From Paracoccaceae bacterium (GTDB lineage: Bacteria; Pseudomonadota; Alphaproteobacteria; Rhodobacterales; Rhodobacteraceae): a DNA stretch of 64,000 nt. Numbering within the stretch: the stretch's first letter is position 1; the number at the start of each line of letters is the position of its first letter. The notes beneath the pieces were generated by a model that saw only the letters and a list, made by a program, of their open reading frames with translations, made no database searches and was not told where the DNA came from. Shown one piece after another: positions 51,069 through 59,730 of the stretch. A program made the position numbers and the translations under genes. Location: the NCBI GenBank assembly GCA_020637675.1, contig JACKKD010000003.1:62001-126000 (forward strand), given 5' to 3'.

Positions 51069-52286
51069 ATGACTGCAGCAGGAAAGCCGATAGAGGTGCC
51101 GAACGACTGGGACCGCAGGGGGCTGCCCGGCTGGACCTACCACTCGAAGGCGCTCTTCGAGCTTGAGCGACGCGAGATCTTCCTCACGCACTGGCAGGTC
51201 GCCGGCCACGTCTCCGACCTGCCCGCGCCGGGCGACTGGATCACCTTCGATCTGCTGGGCGAGCGCGCACTGGTCATCCGTGGACGGGATGGCAGGGTGC
51301 GTGCCTTCCACAACCTCTGCCGGCATCGCGGCGCGCGCCTCGCCGACGGCGCATCGGGGCACTGCAAGTCGGCGATGGTCTGCCCCTTCCACGGCTGGGT
51401 CTACAACCTGGACGGCAGCTTGCGGGGCGCGGCGAAACCCGAGAGCTTCGGCGACATGGACCGCTCCGCCTTCGGGCTGAAGCCTGTGGAAATGGAGATC
51501 TGGCACGGCTTCCTCTTCCTGCGCTTCCTGCCTGGACCGCAACCCGCTGTCGCCCGGCTCATGCAACCCTTCGACGCGGACTTCGCGGCCTACCGGGCAG
51601 AGGCGCTCCTGCCCACGGACACGCCCGGCTGGCAGGCCGCCACGCTGCCGGTCAACTGGAAGTCCGTCCGCGACGTCGACAACGAAGGCTACCATGTCGC
51701 CATGGCCCATCCGGCCTTGCAGGACCTCTATGGCCGGACCTACCGAGACATAGTCTATCCTGGCGGAATCTCGCATTCCCACGGCGAGTTCGGCGACTCC
51801 GTCGGGCGCCTCTGGTCGGTTCGCAACTACCTGAAACTGACCCGGCGGCCCGCGCATCTGCCGGCCCGGCTGCGCCAATCCTGGACCTATTACGGGCTCT
51901 TCCCCAACACGGTCTTCGCCTTCACACCAGAAGGCGCCCAGTGTTACCACGACATCCCGCTCACCAAGGACGAAACCCGGCTGGCCGGGCGCATGTACCG
52001 CCGGTCGGAGGAAGACCGCGCCACCCGCGCGGCCCGCTACCTCGCCACCCGGATCGACCGCGCGACCTCGGCCGAGGACCGCCAATTGTCGATCTGGTCG
52101 AACGAGTCGATGAAATCCACCGCCTTCGATGATTTCCACCTCTCAGACCTCGAATTCGGCGTGCGCGCCCACCACGACCAGATCCGCCGCATTCTGCCGG
52201 TGACCCGGCTGAGCGCGGCGCCCGAGGAAGACCGGATTGCCGCCCTGAACGAAGATTTGCGTAGCGCTAGCGCGAATCCGTCATAA
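51069..52286 (+). CDS. Second Rieske oxygenase alpha subunit
   Basis: A 405-residue oxygenase, distantly similar to its neighbour. The Rieske ligands are Cys84, His86, Cys105 and His108 (CRHRG and CPFHGW). The catalytic iron site is His209 and His214 in EGYHVAMAH, with Glu206 in the bridging position. The N-terminus WTYHSKALFELERREIF and the long C-terminal region ending VRAHHDQIRRILPV are usual for phenoxybenzoate/choline-type oxygenases annotated only generally. A GGGAGGAG ribosome site precedes the ATG, 32 bp after the first Rieske gene. It may attack a later intermediate or form a mixed complex. Confidence 0.87.
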   Translation: MTAAGKPIEVPNDWDRRGLPGWTYHSKALFELERREIFLTHWQVAGHVSDLPAPGDWITFDLLGERALVIRGRDGRVRAFHNLCRHRGARLADGASGHCKSAMVCPFHGWVYNLDGSLRGAAKPESFGDMDRSAFGLKPVEMEIWHGFLFLRFLPGPQPAVARLMQPFDADFAAYRAEALLPTDTPGWQAATLPVNWKSVRDVDNEGYHVAMAHPALQDLYGRTYRDIVYPGGISHSHGEFGDSVGRLWSVRNYLKLTRRPAHLPARLRQSWTYYGLFPNTVFAFTPEGAQCYHDIPLTKDETRLAGRMYRRSEEDRATRAARYLATRIDRATSAEDRQLSIWSNESMKSTAFDDFHLSDLEFGVRAHHDQIRRILPVTRLSAAPEEDRIAALNEDLRSASANPS

Positions 52287-52326
52287 TCTCTGGAAAAAAG
52301 ACGATGCAAACGGGGAGATACGAAGG

Positions 52327-53430
52327 ATGACCACACTCACGCGAAGAACCGCTCTCACCGCGATCGGCGGGGCGCTTGCCTTACCTTACGTCCGCCCCTC
52401 CTGGGCACAGGCGGGCACCGTCAACGTCTACAACTGGGCGGACTACATCGGCGAGACGACGCTCGCCGATTTCGAGGCGCAGACGGGGATCGGCGTTGTC
52501 TACGACACCTACTCTTCGGCAGAGGAGATGCAGGCCAAGATGCTCGCCGGCTCCACCGGCTACGACGTCGTTGACCATGCCGGCATCGACATGCCGCGCG
52601 CGATCGCCGCGGGGCTCTATGAAAAGCTCGACAAGACGCTCCTTCCGAATTGGAAGAACCTCGACCCCGACGTGCTGCGCATCCTCGCGGGCTGGGACCC
52701 GGACAACATGTACGGGGTGCCCTACATGTGGGGCTCGGTCGGCTTCACCTTCAACGTGGACATGGTCAAGGAGCGCATTCCCGACGCTGACATGACGACC
52801 ATGGACCTCATCTTCAAACCGGAGAACGCCGAGAAACTCGCCGACTGCGGAATCTCCATCCTCGACAGCCCGTCCGACATCATGCTGATGGTGCTGAAAT
52901 ATCTCGGGCTCGACGGCGACACGACCAACGTCGAGGACTACCAGAAGGTCGTCGAGGCGTTCAAGCCGATCCGCCCGTACATCCGCACCTTCGACAACAC
53001 CAACTACCTGAACGCGATCCCGAACGGCGAACTCTGCGTCATCAACAACTGGTCGGGCGACTACGCGACGGCGGCGACCCGCGCGGCCGAGGCCGGAATA
53101 GAGATGAATCTGGCCTACTTCGTGCCGAAGTCCGGCGCGCCTGCCTGGATCGACGTGATGTGCATCACCGCGGACGCTCCGAACCGCGAGAACGCCTACA
53201 AGTTCATGGACTTCATGATGCAGCCCGAAGTCGCCGCCGGGTGCACGAATTACACCTACTACGCCACCGGCAACCTCGCGGCGAAGGAATTCATCCTGCC
53301 CGAGATCCTCGAAGACCCGGCGGTCTATCCCGATGCCGACACGATCGGCCGGATGTGGGCGCCGAAGCCCTTCTCCGAAGAGCAGGACCGCGCGATGACC
53401 CGCGCCTGGCAGGAGATCAAGTCGGGCTGA
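52327..53430 (+). CDS. Polyamine-type ABC substrate-binding protein (PotD/PotF family)
   Basis: A 367-residue periplasmic protein with a twin-arginine-like signal (LTRRTALTAIGGALALPYV; cleavage near WAQ, residue 28). The mature start TVNVYNWADYIGETTLADFE is the PotD/PotF hallmark; YDTYSSAEEMQAKML and WGSVGFTFN continue the fold. Such proteins bind putrescine, spermidine or other cationic amines; the conserved acidic and aromatic ligands cannot be aligned with certainty here. It starts the transporter part of the operon and supplies the substrate of the oxygenases by inference. Confidence 0.9.
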   Translation: MTTLTRRTALTAIGGALALPYVRPSWAQAGTVNVYNWADYIGETTLADFEAQTGIGVVYDTYSSAEEMQAKMLAGSTGYDVVDHAGIDMPRAIAAGLYEKLDKTLLPNWKNLDPDVLRILAGWDPDNMYGVPYMWGSVGFTFNVDMVKERIPDADMTTMDLIFKPENAEKLADCGISILDSPSDIMLMVLKYLGLDGDTTNVEDYQKVVEAFKPIRPYIRTFDNTNYLNAIPNGELCVINNWSGDYATAATRAAEAGIEMNLAYFVPKSGAPAWIDVMCITADAPNRENAYKFMDFMMQPEVAAGCTNYTYYATGNLAAKEFILPEILEDPAVYPDADTIGRMWAPKPFSEEQDRAMTRAWQEIKSG

Positions 53431-53475
53431 GCACGCGCCTCCGTTCTCACGCCACATGAACCGGAGAGACCGCCC

Positions 53476-54657
53476 GTGCCCGAACCCGCCCGATCAGCCG
53501 ACCAGCGGGCCGCCACCACCGTGGCGGCCTTTCCCGGTGCCCAGGTGCCGCAGACCGCGGTGAAGGAACCGCCCTTCATCCGCATCGACCATGTCACCAA
53601 GCGGTTCGGCACCTTCACCGCCGTATCGGACGTGACGCTGGAGATCCAGAAGGGCGAGATTTTCTCGCTCCTTGGCGGTTCGGGCTGCGGCAAGACCACC
53701 CTTCTGCGGGTGCTGGCCGGGTTTGAGGCACCGACCGAGGGCCGCGTCTTCATCGACGGGCAGGACATGACCGACCTGCCGCCCTATGAACGGCCCGTGA
53801 ACATGATGTTTCAGTCCTACGCGCTTTTCCCCCACATGACGGTGGAAAAGAACGTGGCCTATGGCCTCAAGCACGAGGACATGACCCCGGCCCAGCGCGC
53901 CGAGAGGGTCCGCGAGATGCTCGATCTCGTGCAACTGACGGAGTTCGGACATCGAAAGCCGCACCAGATTTCAGGCGGGCAGCGGCAGCGCGTGGCGCTG
54001 GCCCGCGCGCTCGCCAAGCAGCCAAAACTCCTTCTCCTCGACGAGCCGCTCGCAGCGCTCGACAAGAAGCTGCGCGAGCACACCCAGTTCGAGCTGATGG
54101 AGATTCAGGAAAAGACCGGCACCACCTTTATCGTCGTCACCCATGACCAGGAAGAGGCGATGACGCTCTCGTCCCGCCTTGCGGTGATGGACAAGGGCCG
54201 GATCATGCAGATCGGCACCGCGACCGATGTCTACGAATACCCGAACTCGCGTTTCGTGGCGGGATTCATCGGCTCGATCAACTTCTTCGAGGCGAAGGTG
54301 CGCGCGACGGGAGGCGAGACGGTCGAGGTCGAGGTGCCCGACCTAGGAGGCATCGTCACCGCCCGTGCGATCCCGGGCCTGGCTCCGGGCCAGCCGATCA
54401 CGCTCGCCGTGCGGCCGGAGAAGATCCACCTCTCCCGGATGCGGCACGACCTTCCGAACACCTTTCCCGGAACGGTGCAGAGTCTTGCCTATTTCGGCAA
54501 GGATAGTCTCTATCGCATCGCCCTGCCCTCGGGCCACGTCATGCTCGTCAACTCCGTCAACGCCCGCAGGACGGGCGAGCACGAGCGGGTCGCGGACTGG
54601 GAAGACGCGGTCTTCCTGTCCTTTGATCCCGCCGCAGCGATCCTGCTGAAGGACTGA
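53476..54657 (+). CDS. Polyamine-type ABC transporter ATP-binding protein (PotA/PotG family)
   Basis: A 393-residue ATPase. Walker A GGSGCGKTT, signature ISGGQRQRVALARAL, Walker B LLLLDEPLAALD, His switch THDQEEAMT, then a C-terminal TOBE regulatory domain (VRPEKIHL onward). An extra 35-residue N-terminal tail (to KEPPFIRIDHVTKRFG) precedes the core; a later internal start is possible but no ATG supports it. It powers the PotH/PotI-like permeases encoded next. Confidence 0.92.
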   Translation: MPEPARSADQRAATTVAAFPGAQVPQTAVKEPPFIRIDHVTKRFGTFTAVSDVTLEIQKGEIFSLLGGSGCGKTTLLRVLAGFEAPTEGRVFIDGQDMTDLPPYERPVNMMFQSYALFPHMTVEKNVAYGLKHEDMTPAQRAERVREMLDLVQLTEFGHRKPHQISGGQRQRVALARALAKQPKLLLLDEPLAALDKKLREHTQFELMEIQEKTGTTFIVVTHDQEEAMTLSSRLAVMDKGRIMQIGTATDVYEYPNSRFVAGFIGSINFFEAKVRATGGETVEVEVPDLGGIVTARAIPGLAPGQPITLAVRPEKIHLSRMRHDLPNTFPGTVQSLAYFGKDSLYRIALPSGHVMLVNSVNARRTGEHERVADWEDAVFLSFDPAAAILLKD

Positions 54658-54660
54658 CGC

Positions 54661-55599
54661 ATGGCCGGCGCCCATACCGACACCGCCTTCCAGCGCTGGT
54701 TCAACCGAAAGGGCTGGATCAACGTCACGATTGCAACGCCCTACGTCTGGCTTGTGCTCTTCTTCCTCTTGCCCTTCGTCATCGTCATCGCGATGAGCTT
54801 CGCCACGCGGACGCCGACGGCCCCGCCGTTCTCCTTCGGCGGCGAACACCCGGTGCTCAACACTGCGCATTACGCACGGCTCTTCCAGGACGACCTCTAT
54901 GTCCGCGCCTACCTGACCTCGATCGTGAACGCCGGGATCGCCACCTTCCTTTGCCTGCTCATCGGCTACCCGATGGCGCTCGGCCTGACGCGCGTCTCGC
55001 CGGCCTGGCGCAACATCCTCCTCATGCTCGTCATCCTGCCGTTCTGGACCTCGTTTCTTCTGCGCGTCTACGCCTGGATCGGGCTGATGGGGACGAACAG
55101 CTGGTTCAACAAGCTCTTGACGACATCATGGAACTGGCTGGTGCCGACCGACTGGGCGCTGCGGTCGATCCCGATGATGAACACCAACTTCGCCGTCGTG
55201 CTCGTCATGGTCTATTCCTACCTGCCGTTCATGATCCTGCCGCTGTATGCCAACCTCGAAAAGCTCGACCGGACGCTGGACGAGGCGTCGATGGACCTCG
55301 GCTCGCGGCCGTTCCGGGTCTTCCTCGACATCACCCTGCCGCTTTCGGTGCCGGGCATCATCGCGGGCGGGCTTCTCGTCTTCATCCCGGCCTCGGGGGA
55401 ACTGATCATCCCCTCGCTCGTCGGCAGCGCGCGCCAGCCGATGATCGGGCGTGTCATCTCGGACGAATTCGCCTCGGCCCGCGACTGGCCGATGGCCTCG
55501 GCGGTGTCGGTGGCGCTTCTCATGCTGCTCGTGGTGCCGATCATGCTCTACACGCACTTCGAGGGAAAATCGCACGAAAAGCGGAAGGAGGGCGCCTGA
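54661..55599 (+). CDS. Polyamine-type ABC permease (PotB/PotH family)
   Basis: A 312-residue inner-membrane permease with six predicted helices. The EAA-like coupling loop is LDEASMDLGSRPFRVFLDITLPLSVPGIIAG (about 201-231). The first helix is ATPYVWLVLFFLLPFVIVIAM. It starts 3 bp after the ATPase stop and shares one base with the next permease (TGATG). Confidence 0.92.
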   Translation: MAGAHTDTAFQRWFNRKGWINVTIATPYVWLVLFFLLPFVIVIAMSFATRTPTAPPFSFGGEHPVLNTAHYARLFQDDLYVRAYLTSIVNAGIATFLCLLIGYPMALGLTRVSPAWRNILLMLVILPFWTSFLLRVYAWIGLMGTNSWFNKLLTTSWNWLVPTDWALRSIPMMNTNFAVVLVMVYSYLPFMILPLYANLEKLDRTLDEASMDLGSRPFRVFLDITLPLSVPGIIAGGLLVFIPASGELIIPSLVGSARQPMIGRVISDEFASARDWPMASAVSVALLMLLVVPIMLYTHFEGKSHEKRKEGA

Positions 55600-56438
55600 T
55601 GCACCGCCGCTCAGCCTTCCTCGTGACCATGCTCTGCTTCGGCTTCGCGTTCTTCTACGTGCCGATCCTGTCGATGATCGTCTATTCCTTCAACGGGTCG
55701 CGGCTGGCGACGGTCTGGGGCGGTTTCTCGACAAAGTGGTATGTCTCCCTCCTGTCCAACCGGCAGATCCTGAACGCCGCGCTCCTGTCGCTGAAGATCG
55801 CGCTTCTAAGCGCGACGATTGCGACGATCCTCGGCACGATGGCAGGCATCGCGCTCGCGCGGTTCAAGCGGTTCCGGGGCCGCACGCTCTTTTCCGGCCT
55901 CGTGACCGCACCCCTCGTCATGCCCGAGGTCATCACCGGCATCGCCTCGCTCATGCTCTTCATCCTGATGGCCGAATGGATTGGCTGGCCGGCGAGCCGG
56001 GGCTTCACCACCGTGACGCTCGCCCACATCACCTTCTCGATGGTCTTCGTCACCACGATCGTCCACTCGCGCCTCTCCGAAGCCGATGCGGCGGTGGAGG
56101 AGGCGGCGATGGACCTCGGGTCGCGCCCCTGGCAGGTGATGAAGGACATCACCCTGCCGATCATCTCGCCCGCGATCGTGTCGGGGTGGCTTTTGGCCTT
56201 CACGATCTCGCTCGACGACGTGGTGATCACCAACTTCACCACCGGCCCCGGCACCACGACGTTGCCCATCCTGATCTGGTCGAAGGTGAAGCTGGGGGTC
56301 ACGCCGGACATCAACGCGCTCGCCACGATCACCGTGCTGATCGTCGGCACAGGCGTGGCCATCGCCGGTTTCGTCCTGAACCGGGCCGAGAAGCGGCGCG
56401 ACCGCGACGCGCGGATGGCCTACCAGGCGAACCAATGA
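55599..56438 (+). CDS. Polyamine-type ABC permease (PotC/PotI family)
   Basis: A 279-residue permease with about six helices. It opens RRSAFLVTMLCFGFAFFYVP and carries VEEAAMDLGSRPWQVMKDITLPIISP as the EAA-like loop and AFTISLDDVVITNFTTGPGTTTLPI, the PotC/PotI hallmark. It pairs with the previous permease. ATG 55599 overlaps the upstream stop; the following cupin gene starts inside its own stop (ATGA). Confidence 0.92.
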   Translation: MHRRSAFLVTMLCFGFAFFYVPILSMIVYSFNGSRLATVWGGFSTKWYVSLLSNRQILNAALLSLKIALLSATIATILGTMAGIALARFKRFRGRTLFSGLVTAPLVMPEVITGIASLMLFILMAEWIGWPASRGFTTVTLAHITFSMVFVTTIVHSRLSEADAAVEEAAMDLGSRPWQVMKDITLPIISPAIVSGWLLAFTISLDDVVITNFTTGPGTTTLPILIWSKVKLGVTPDINALATITVLIVGTGVAIAGFVLNRAEKRRDRDARMAYQANQ

Positions 56439-57310
56439 CAGGGACGGAGGACCTGCGCGCGAGCGCCGATCTTCATGCGGCGCTCGGTCAGCCGGGCTCG
56501 GGACGGCTGCGCTACGCTGCGGCGATGCATTTCTACGCAAAAGGCCTGATCGCGCCAGAGGTGCTGGAGGTCTATCGCACCTGCTCGCCACAGGACCGGG
56601 AAGATCCGGCGGCGCTTCTCGCCGCCCGGGGCCTCACCCTGGATGTGCCGCCGCCCGACGCCCCGGAGCTCGCGATCCGTCTCCTGATCGAGGAGATGGA
56701 CCGCTACCTTGCCACCCTGCCGGGGCCCGGCGTGGCCGAGGTGCGGAGCCTTATCGCGCGCTGGCGCGACGGGCCGGTCACGACCGCGTCCCCTGCAAAC
56801 GCTATCGTAGGCGAACACCTCGCGCCGGCACTCGCGGCGCTGACACCGACCCATCCGGCACTGGCCGCCGCGATCCGTGCCGCCGCGCCGCACCTCTCCT
56901 GGGTCACCTATGATTCCTACCCGCCCGAGGAGATCGGGCCGTCCTTCCGGCAGGGACATGCCTTCGCCTCGCTGATCGGCGAGGGCGCGGCGATCAAAGC
57001 CGATGACTTCGACCTCGGCCTCTTTCTCATCGCGCCGCATGTGCTCTATCGCGACCACGCCCATCCGGCGCCCGAACTTTATGCGCCGCTGACCGGCCCG
57101 CACGGCTGGCGTTTCGGCCCCGGCGCGCCGCTGACCGTGAAAGGACCGCACGAGCCGGTCTGGAACCTCCCCGAAGCACCGCATCTGACCAAGGTGGGCC
57201 CCACCCCCTTCCTCTGTGTCTTCGGCTGGACAAGGGACACGAAACATCCCGCACACGTCATCCCGGCAGCAGACTGGGCGGAACTCGAGGCGATGCGGAT
57301 CGAAGGATGA
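56435..57310 (+). CDS. DMSP-lyase-like cupin (DddL/DddQ/DddW superfamily)
   Basis: A 291-residue protein. A helical N-terminal part (1-165) precedes a cupin barrel. HAHPAPELY gives His208, His210, Glu214 and Tyr216 and a later His250 (EAPHLTKVG), the HxHxxxExY...H metal-site pattern of cupin-type dimethylsulfoniopropionate lyases. Those enzymes split an onium propionate by beta-elimination, so this one may act on DMSP or on an amine analogue. It overlaps the permease stop by ATGA and is followed 3 bp later by a methyltransferase gene. Family placement rests on motif recall, not on a search. Confidence 0.7.
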   Translation: MTGTEDLRASADLHAALGQPGSGRLRYAAAMHFYAKGLIAPEVLEVYRTCSPQDREDPAALLAARGLTLDVPPPDAPELAIRLLIEEMDRYLATLPGPGVAEVRSLIARWRDGPVTTASPANAIVGEHLAPALAALTPTHPALAAAIRAAAPHLSWVTYDSYPPEEIGPSFRQGHAFASLIGEGAAIKADDFDLGLFLIAPHVLYRDHAHPAPELYAPLTGPHGWRFGPGAPLTVKGPHEPVWNLPEAPHLTKVGPTPFLCVFGWTRDTKHPAHVIPAADWAELEAMRIEG

Positions 57311-57313
57311 ACG

Positions 57314-58099
57314 ATGGAACCGGTGGCAGGCGAACACTACCACGCGCAGATGATCGCGATGCTGGCGGCGATTTGGGGCGAAGGCTTCCTTTCGCCCGGA
57401 GGGCCGGAGGAGGTCGGGCGGCTCGTCGCCGGCTCCGACTTCGCCGGCCAGTCGGTGCTGGACATCGGCTGCGGCGCGGGCGGGATCGACATTGCGCTCG
57501 TGCGGAACCACGGCGCCGGCTACGTCTGCGGCATCGACGTGGAGGATACCGTGCTCGCGCATGCCCGCGCACTGATCGCGCGTGAGGGTCTCGGGCACCG
57601 GATCGGCTGCCTCAAGGTGTCGCCGGGCCCGCTGCCGTTCCCGCCCGCGACCTTCGACATCGTCTTTTCCAAGGACTCCATAGTCCACATCCCCGACAAG
57701 GCCGCCCTCATGGCCGAGGTGTTCCGGGTCCTCAAACCCGGCGGCCGCTTCGTCGCCTCCGACTGGCTCATCGGCGTGGACGGCGCGCCGTCGCCTGAGA
57801 TGGCTGCCTATATCGCGGCCGAAGGGCTCGACTTCGGCATGGCGTCTCCCGGCCGCTACCGCGAGGCGATGGAGCGGGCCGGATTCGACCAGATCGAGGT
57901 CATCAGCCGCAACGCCTGGTATCGTCAGCAGGCGCGCGTCGAACTCGAACGGCTCAAGGGGCCGGTGGGCGCGGCCGCGGCAAAGACCGTCGGACAGGCG
58001 TTCGTGGACGAAAACATCGGTATCTGGAGCCGGATGATCCCGGTGCTTGATTCGGGCGAACACTGCCCCACGCATCTCAAGGCGCGGAAACCGGACTGA
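57314..58099 (+). CDS. SAM-dependent methyltransferase, phosphoethanolamine-methyltransferase-like
   Basis: A 261-residue class I methyltransferase. The SAM loop is VLDIGCGAGGIDIAL (about 51-65), the acidic motif GIDVEDTVL, then FSKDSIVHIPDKAALMAEVFRVLKPGGRFVASDW. That block is close to plant/bacterial phosphoethanolamine N-methyltransferases and resembles glycine-sarcosine-type enzymes. It probably methylates an amine head group or thioether. It ends the nine-gene operon, so methyl transfer and oxidative demethylation occur in one regulon. The riboswitch-controlled metK supplies its SAM. Confidence 0.85.
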   Translation: MEPVAGEHYHAQMIAMLAAIWGEGFLSPGGPEEVGRLVAGSDFAGQSVLDIGCGAGGIDIALVRNHGAGYVCGIDVEDTVLAHARALIAREGLGHRIGCLKVSPGPLPFPPATFDIVFSKDSIVHIPDKAALMAEVFRVLKPGGRFVASDWLIGVDGAPSPEMAAYIAAEGLDFGMASPGRYREAMERAGFDQIEVISRNAWYRQQARVELERLKGPVGAAAAKTVGQAFVDENIGIWSRMIPVLDSGEHCPTHLKARKPD

Positions 58100-58195
58100 G
58101 CGGCCCTCCCCGGTTCGCCCATGTCGACGAAACTTGAATGGACAGGGTCCCGCCCGGCCCCTAGCATCCATCACGTCATCCCCAAGGAGGGTTCC

Positions 58196-58474
58196 ATGCC
58201 ACTTCCCCTCGCGCCCCTTGCCGGCGTCGCCATCCGTTACGGCGCGATTGCGCTCGTGGCCTATGGCGTGAAGCGCGCCCTTCGCCCCGGCCGCGTCGAC
58301 CAGCGGGCCGAGGACGCCCTCGATGACATGGACGAGGGGCTCGGCCTGCATCGCCCGGCAGACCGTGGCCAGACCAACACGGCCGCACGCTTCCGCCGGG
58401 TGTTCCGCTTCGGCGAGACGGCGATCGAGATCGACGCCGCCGCGCTCGGTCGCCTGCGCATCCGTAGGATCTGA
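58196..58474 (+). CDS. Small hypothetical protein
   Basis: A 92-residue protein with one hydrophobic segment (LAPLAGVAIRYGAIALVAYG, 5-24) and an acidic middle (DQRAEDALDDMDEGLGLHRP) followed by an arginine-rich tail. ATG 58196 is preceded by AAGGAGGG, an unusually strong ribosome site. It is probably membrane-attached. No family is recognised. It lies 7 bp before the glutathione-transferase gene and may be co-translated. Confidence 0.65.
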   Translation: MPLPLAPLAGVAIRYGAIALVAYGVKRALRPGRVDQRAEDALDDMDEGLGLHRPADRGQTNTAARFRRVFRFGETAIEIDAAALGRLRIRRI

Positions 58475-58481
58475 AGGGCAC

Positions 58482-59090
58482 ATGCGTCTGTATCACTCCC
58501 CGACCACGCCCTTCGGGCGCAAGGTGATGGTCCTCCTCGTTGAAACCGGGCAGGCCGGGGAAGTGGAGGTCGTCTCCACTTCCGGCACGCCCATCGACCC
58601 CGGCACCCAGCCGCTCGATGTGAACCCCCTGGGAAAGATCCCGGCGCTCGCGCTCGACGACGGCACCGCTCTTTACGACAGCCGGGTGATATGCCGCTAT
58701 CTCGACGACCGGGCCAGAGCGGGCCTCTATCCGGAATCGCCGCGTCTCTGGCGCACGCTGACGCTGGAGGCCACGGCGGACGGCATTCTCGAAGCCGCCG
58801 TCCTCATGGTCTACGAGGGACGCCTGCGACCCGAGGAAATCCGCTTCGCCCCGTGGGTCGAGGGCCAGTGGGCCAAGATCGCCCGCGCGCTCGACCTGAT
58901 GGAATCACGGTGGCAGGATCACCTCTCCGGACCGCTCGACATGGGTCAGATCGCGCTCGGCTGCGCGCTCTCCTACCTCGATTTCCGCCACGCCGCGCGC
59001 AACTGGCGCCAGGGCCATCCCCGCCTCGCCGAATGGCACGCGGGACTCGCGGCCCGCGACAGCATGAAGGCGACCGAGCCAGCGGGTTGA
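58482..59090 (+). CDS. Glutathione S-transferase family protein
   Basis: A 202-residue protein: thioredoxin-fold N-terminus (MRLYHSPTTPFGRKVMVLL, with Ser/Thr near the usual catalytic position; NPLGKIPAL cis-Pro region; ALYDSRVICRYLD glutathione gamma-glutamyl motif) and an all-helical C-terminus. It would conjugate glutathione or act as a thiol carrier for electrophiles. Start ATG 58482 gives the canonical N-terminus. The LysE gene follows one base after its stop. Confidence 0.88.
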   Translation: MRLYHSPTTPFGRKVMVLLVETGQAGEVEVVSTSGTPIDPGTQPLDVNPLGKIPALALDDGTALYDSRVICRYLDDRARAGLYPESPRLWRTLTLEATADGILEAAVLMVYEGRLRPEEIRFAPWVEGQWAKIARALDLMESRWQDHLSGPLDMGQIALGCALSYLDFRHAARNWRQGHPRLAEWHAGLAARDSMKATEPAG

Positions 59091-59091
59091 A

Positions 59092-59730
59092 GTGACGCTG
59101 TCGCTCGCGCCTTTCCTCACGGTCTGGGCGGTGCTGGCGATGAACATCGCCTCGCCGGGGCCGAACGTGCTCAATACAATCACCTCGGCAATGGGCTCTG
59201 GCCGCCAAGCGGGGCTCGCCTCCGCCGCGGGGGTCGCGCTCGGCATCGGATTTTGGTGCCTTGCGATGACGCTGGGCATGGCCGGTCTGTTCCAGGCCGT
59301 GCCGGTGGCACGCAAGGCGCTGACGGTTCTGGCCATCGGCCTCCTCCTGTGGTTTGCCAGCCGGTACCTGCGCACGGCCTGGACTGGCTGGCACCATGGC
59401 GCGGACCGCGTGGCGGGGCGCGCAGGACTCGCCCCTCGTGCGTCGTTTCTGCGCTCGCTTGCGGTCAACGCAACGAATCCAAAGGCGCTGACAACCTGGG
59501 TCTTGATCCTGTCGCTTTTTCCGGTGGCGGAGGCCCGCGCCGGCGACATCGCCGTTCTCGGCCTTGGCGCGGCCGCGCTCGCCTTTTCGATCCACGCGGT
59601 CTACGCGTTGGCCTTCTCCACCGCCCCCGCCGCCCGCATCTGGTCGCGCCTTTCCCCGGCGATCTCGGCCGGGGTCGGGCTCTTCTTCATCGCCTTCGCG
59701 GCAAAACTCATGGCCGACCTCGCCGCCTGA
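59092..59730 (+). CDS. LysE/RhtB-family exporter
   Basis: A 212-residue membrane protein with about six helices. NIASPGPNVLNTITSAMGSGRQAGLASAAGVALGIG (18-53) is the LysE-family signature, with a later NATNPKALTTW. Such proteins export amino acids or homoserine lactones. GTG 59092 starts one base after the transferase stop. Given the lysine and amine genes in the window, overflow amino acid export is a reasonable role, though not proven by position. Confidence 0.88.
   Translation: MTLSLAPFLTVWAVLAMNIASPGPNVLNTITSAMGSGRQAGLASAAGVALGIGFWCLAMTLGMAGLFQAVPVARKALTVLAIGLLLWFASRYLRTAWTGWHHGADRVAGRAGLAPRASFLRSLAVNATNPKALTTWVLILSLFPVAEARAGDIAVLGLGAAALAFSIHAVYALAFSTAPAARIWSRLSPAISAGVGLFFIAFAAKLMADLAA

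Noticed and set aside
52258..52276. GCGCTAGCGC palindrome near the end of the second Rieske gene
   Set aside because: Short, within coding sequence and without a T-run; probably chance in GC-rich DNA.
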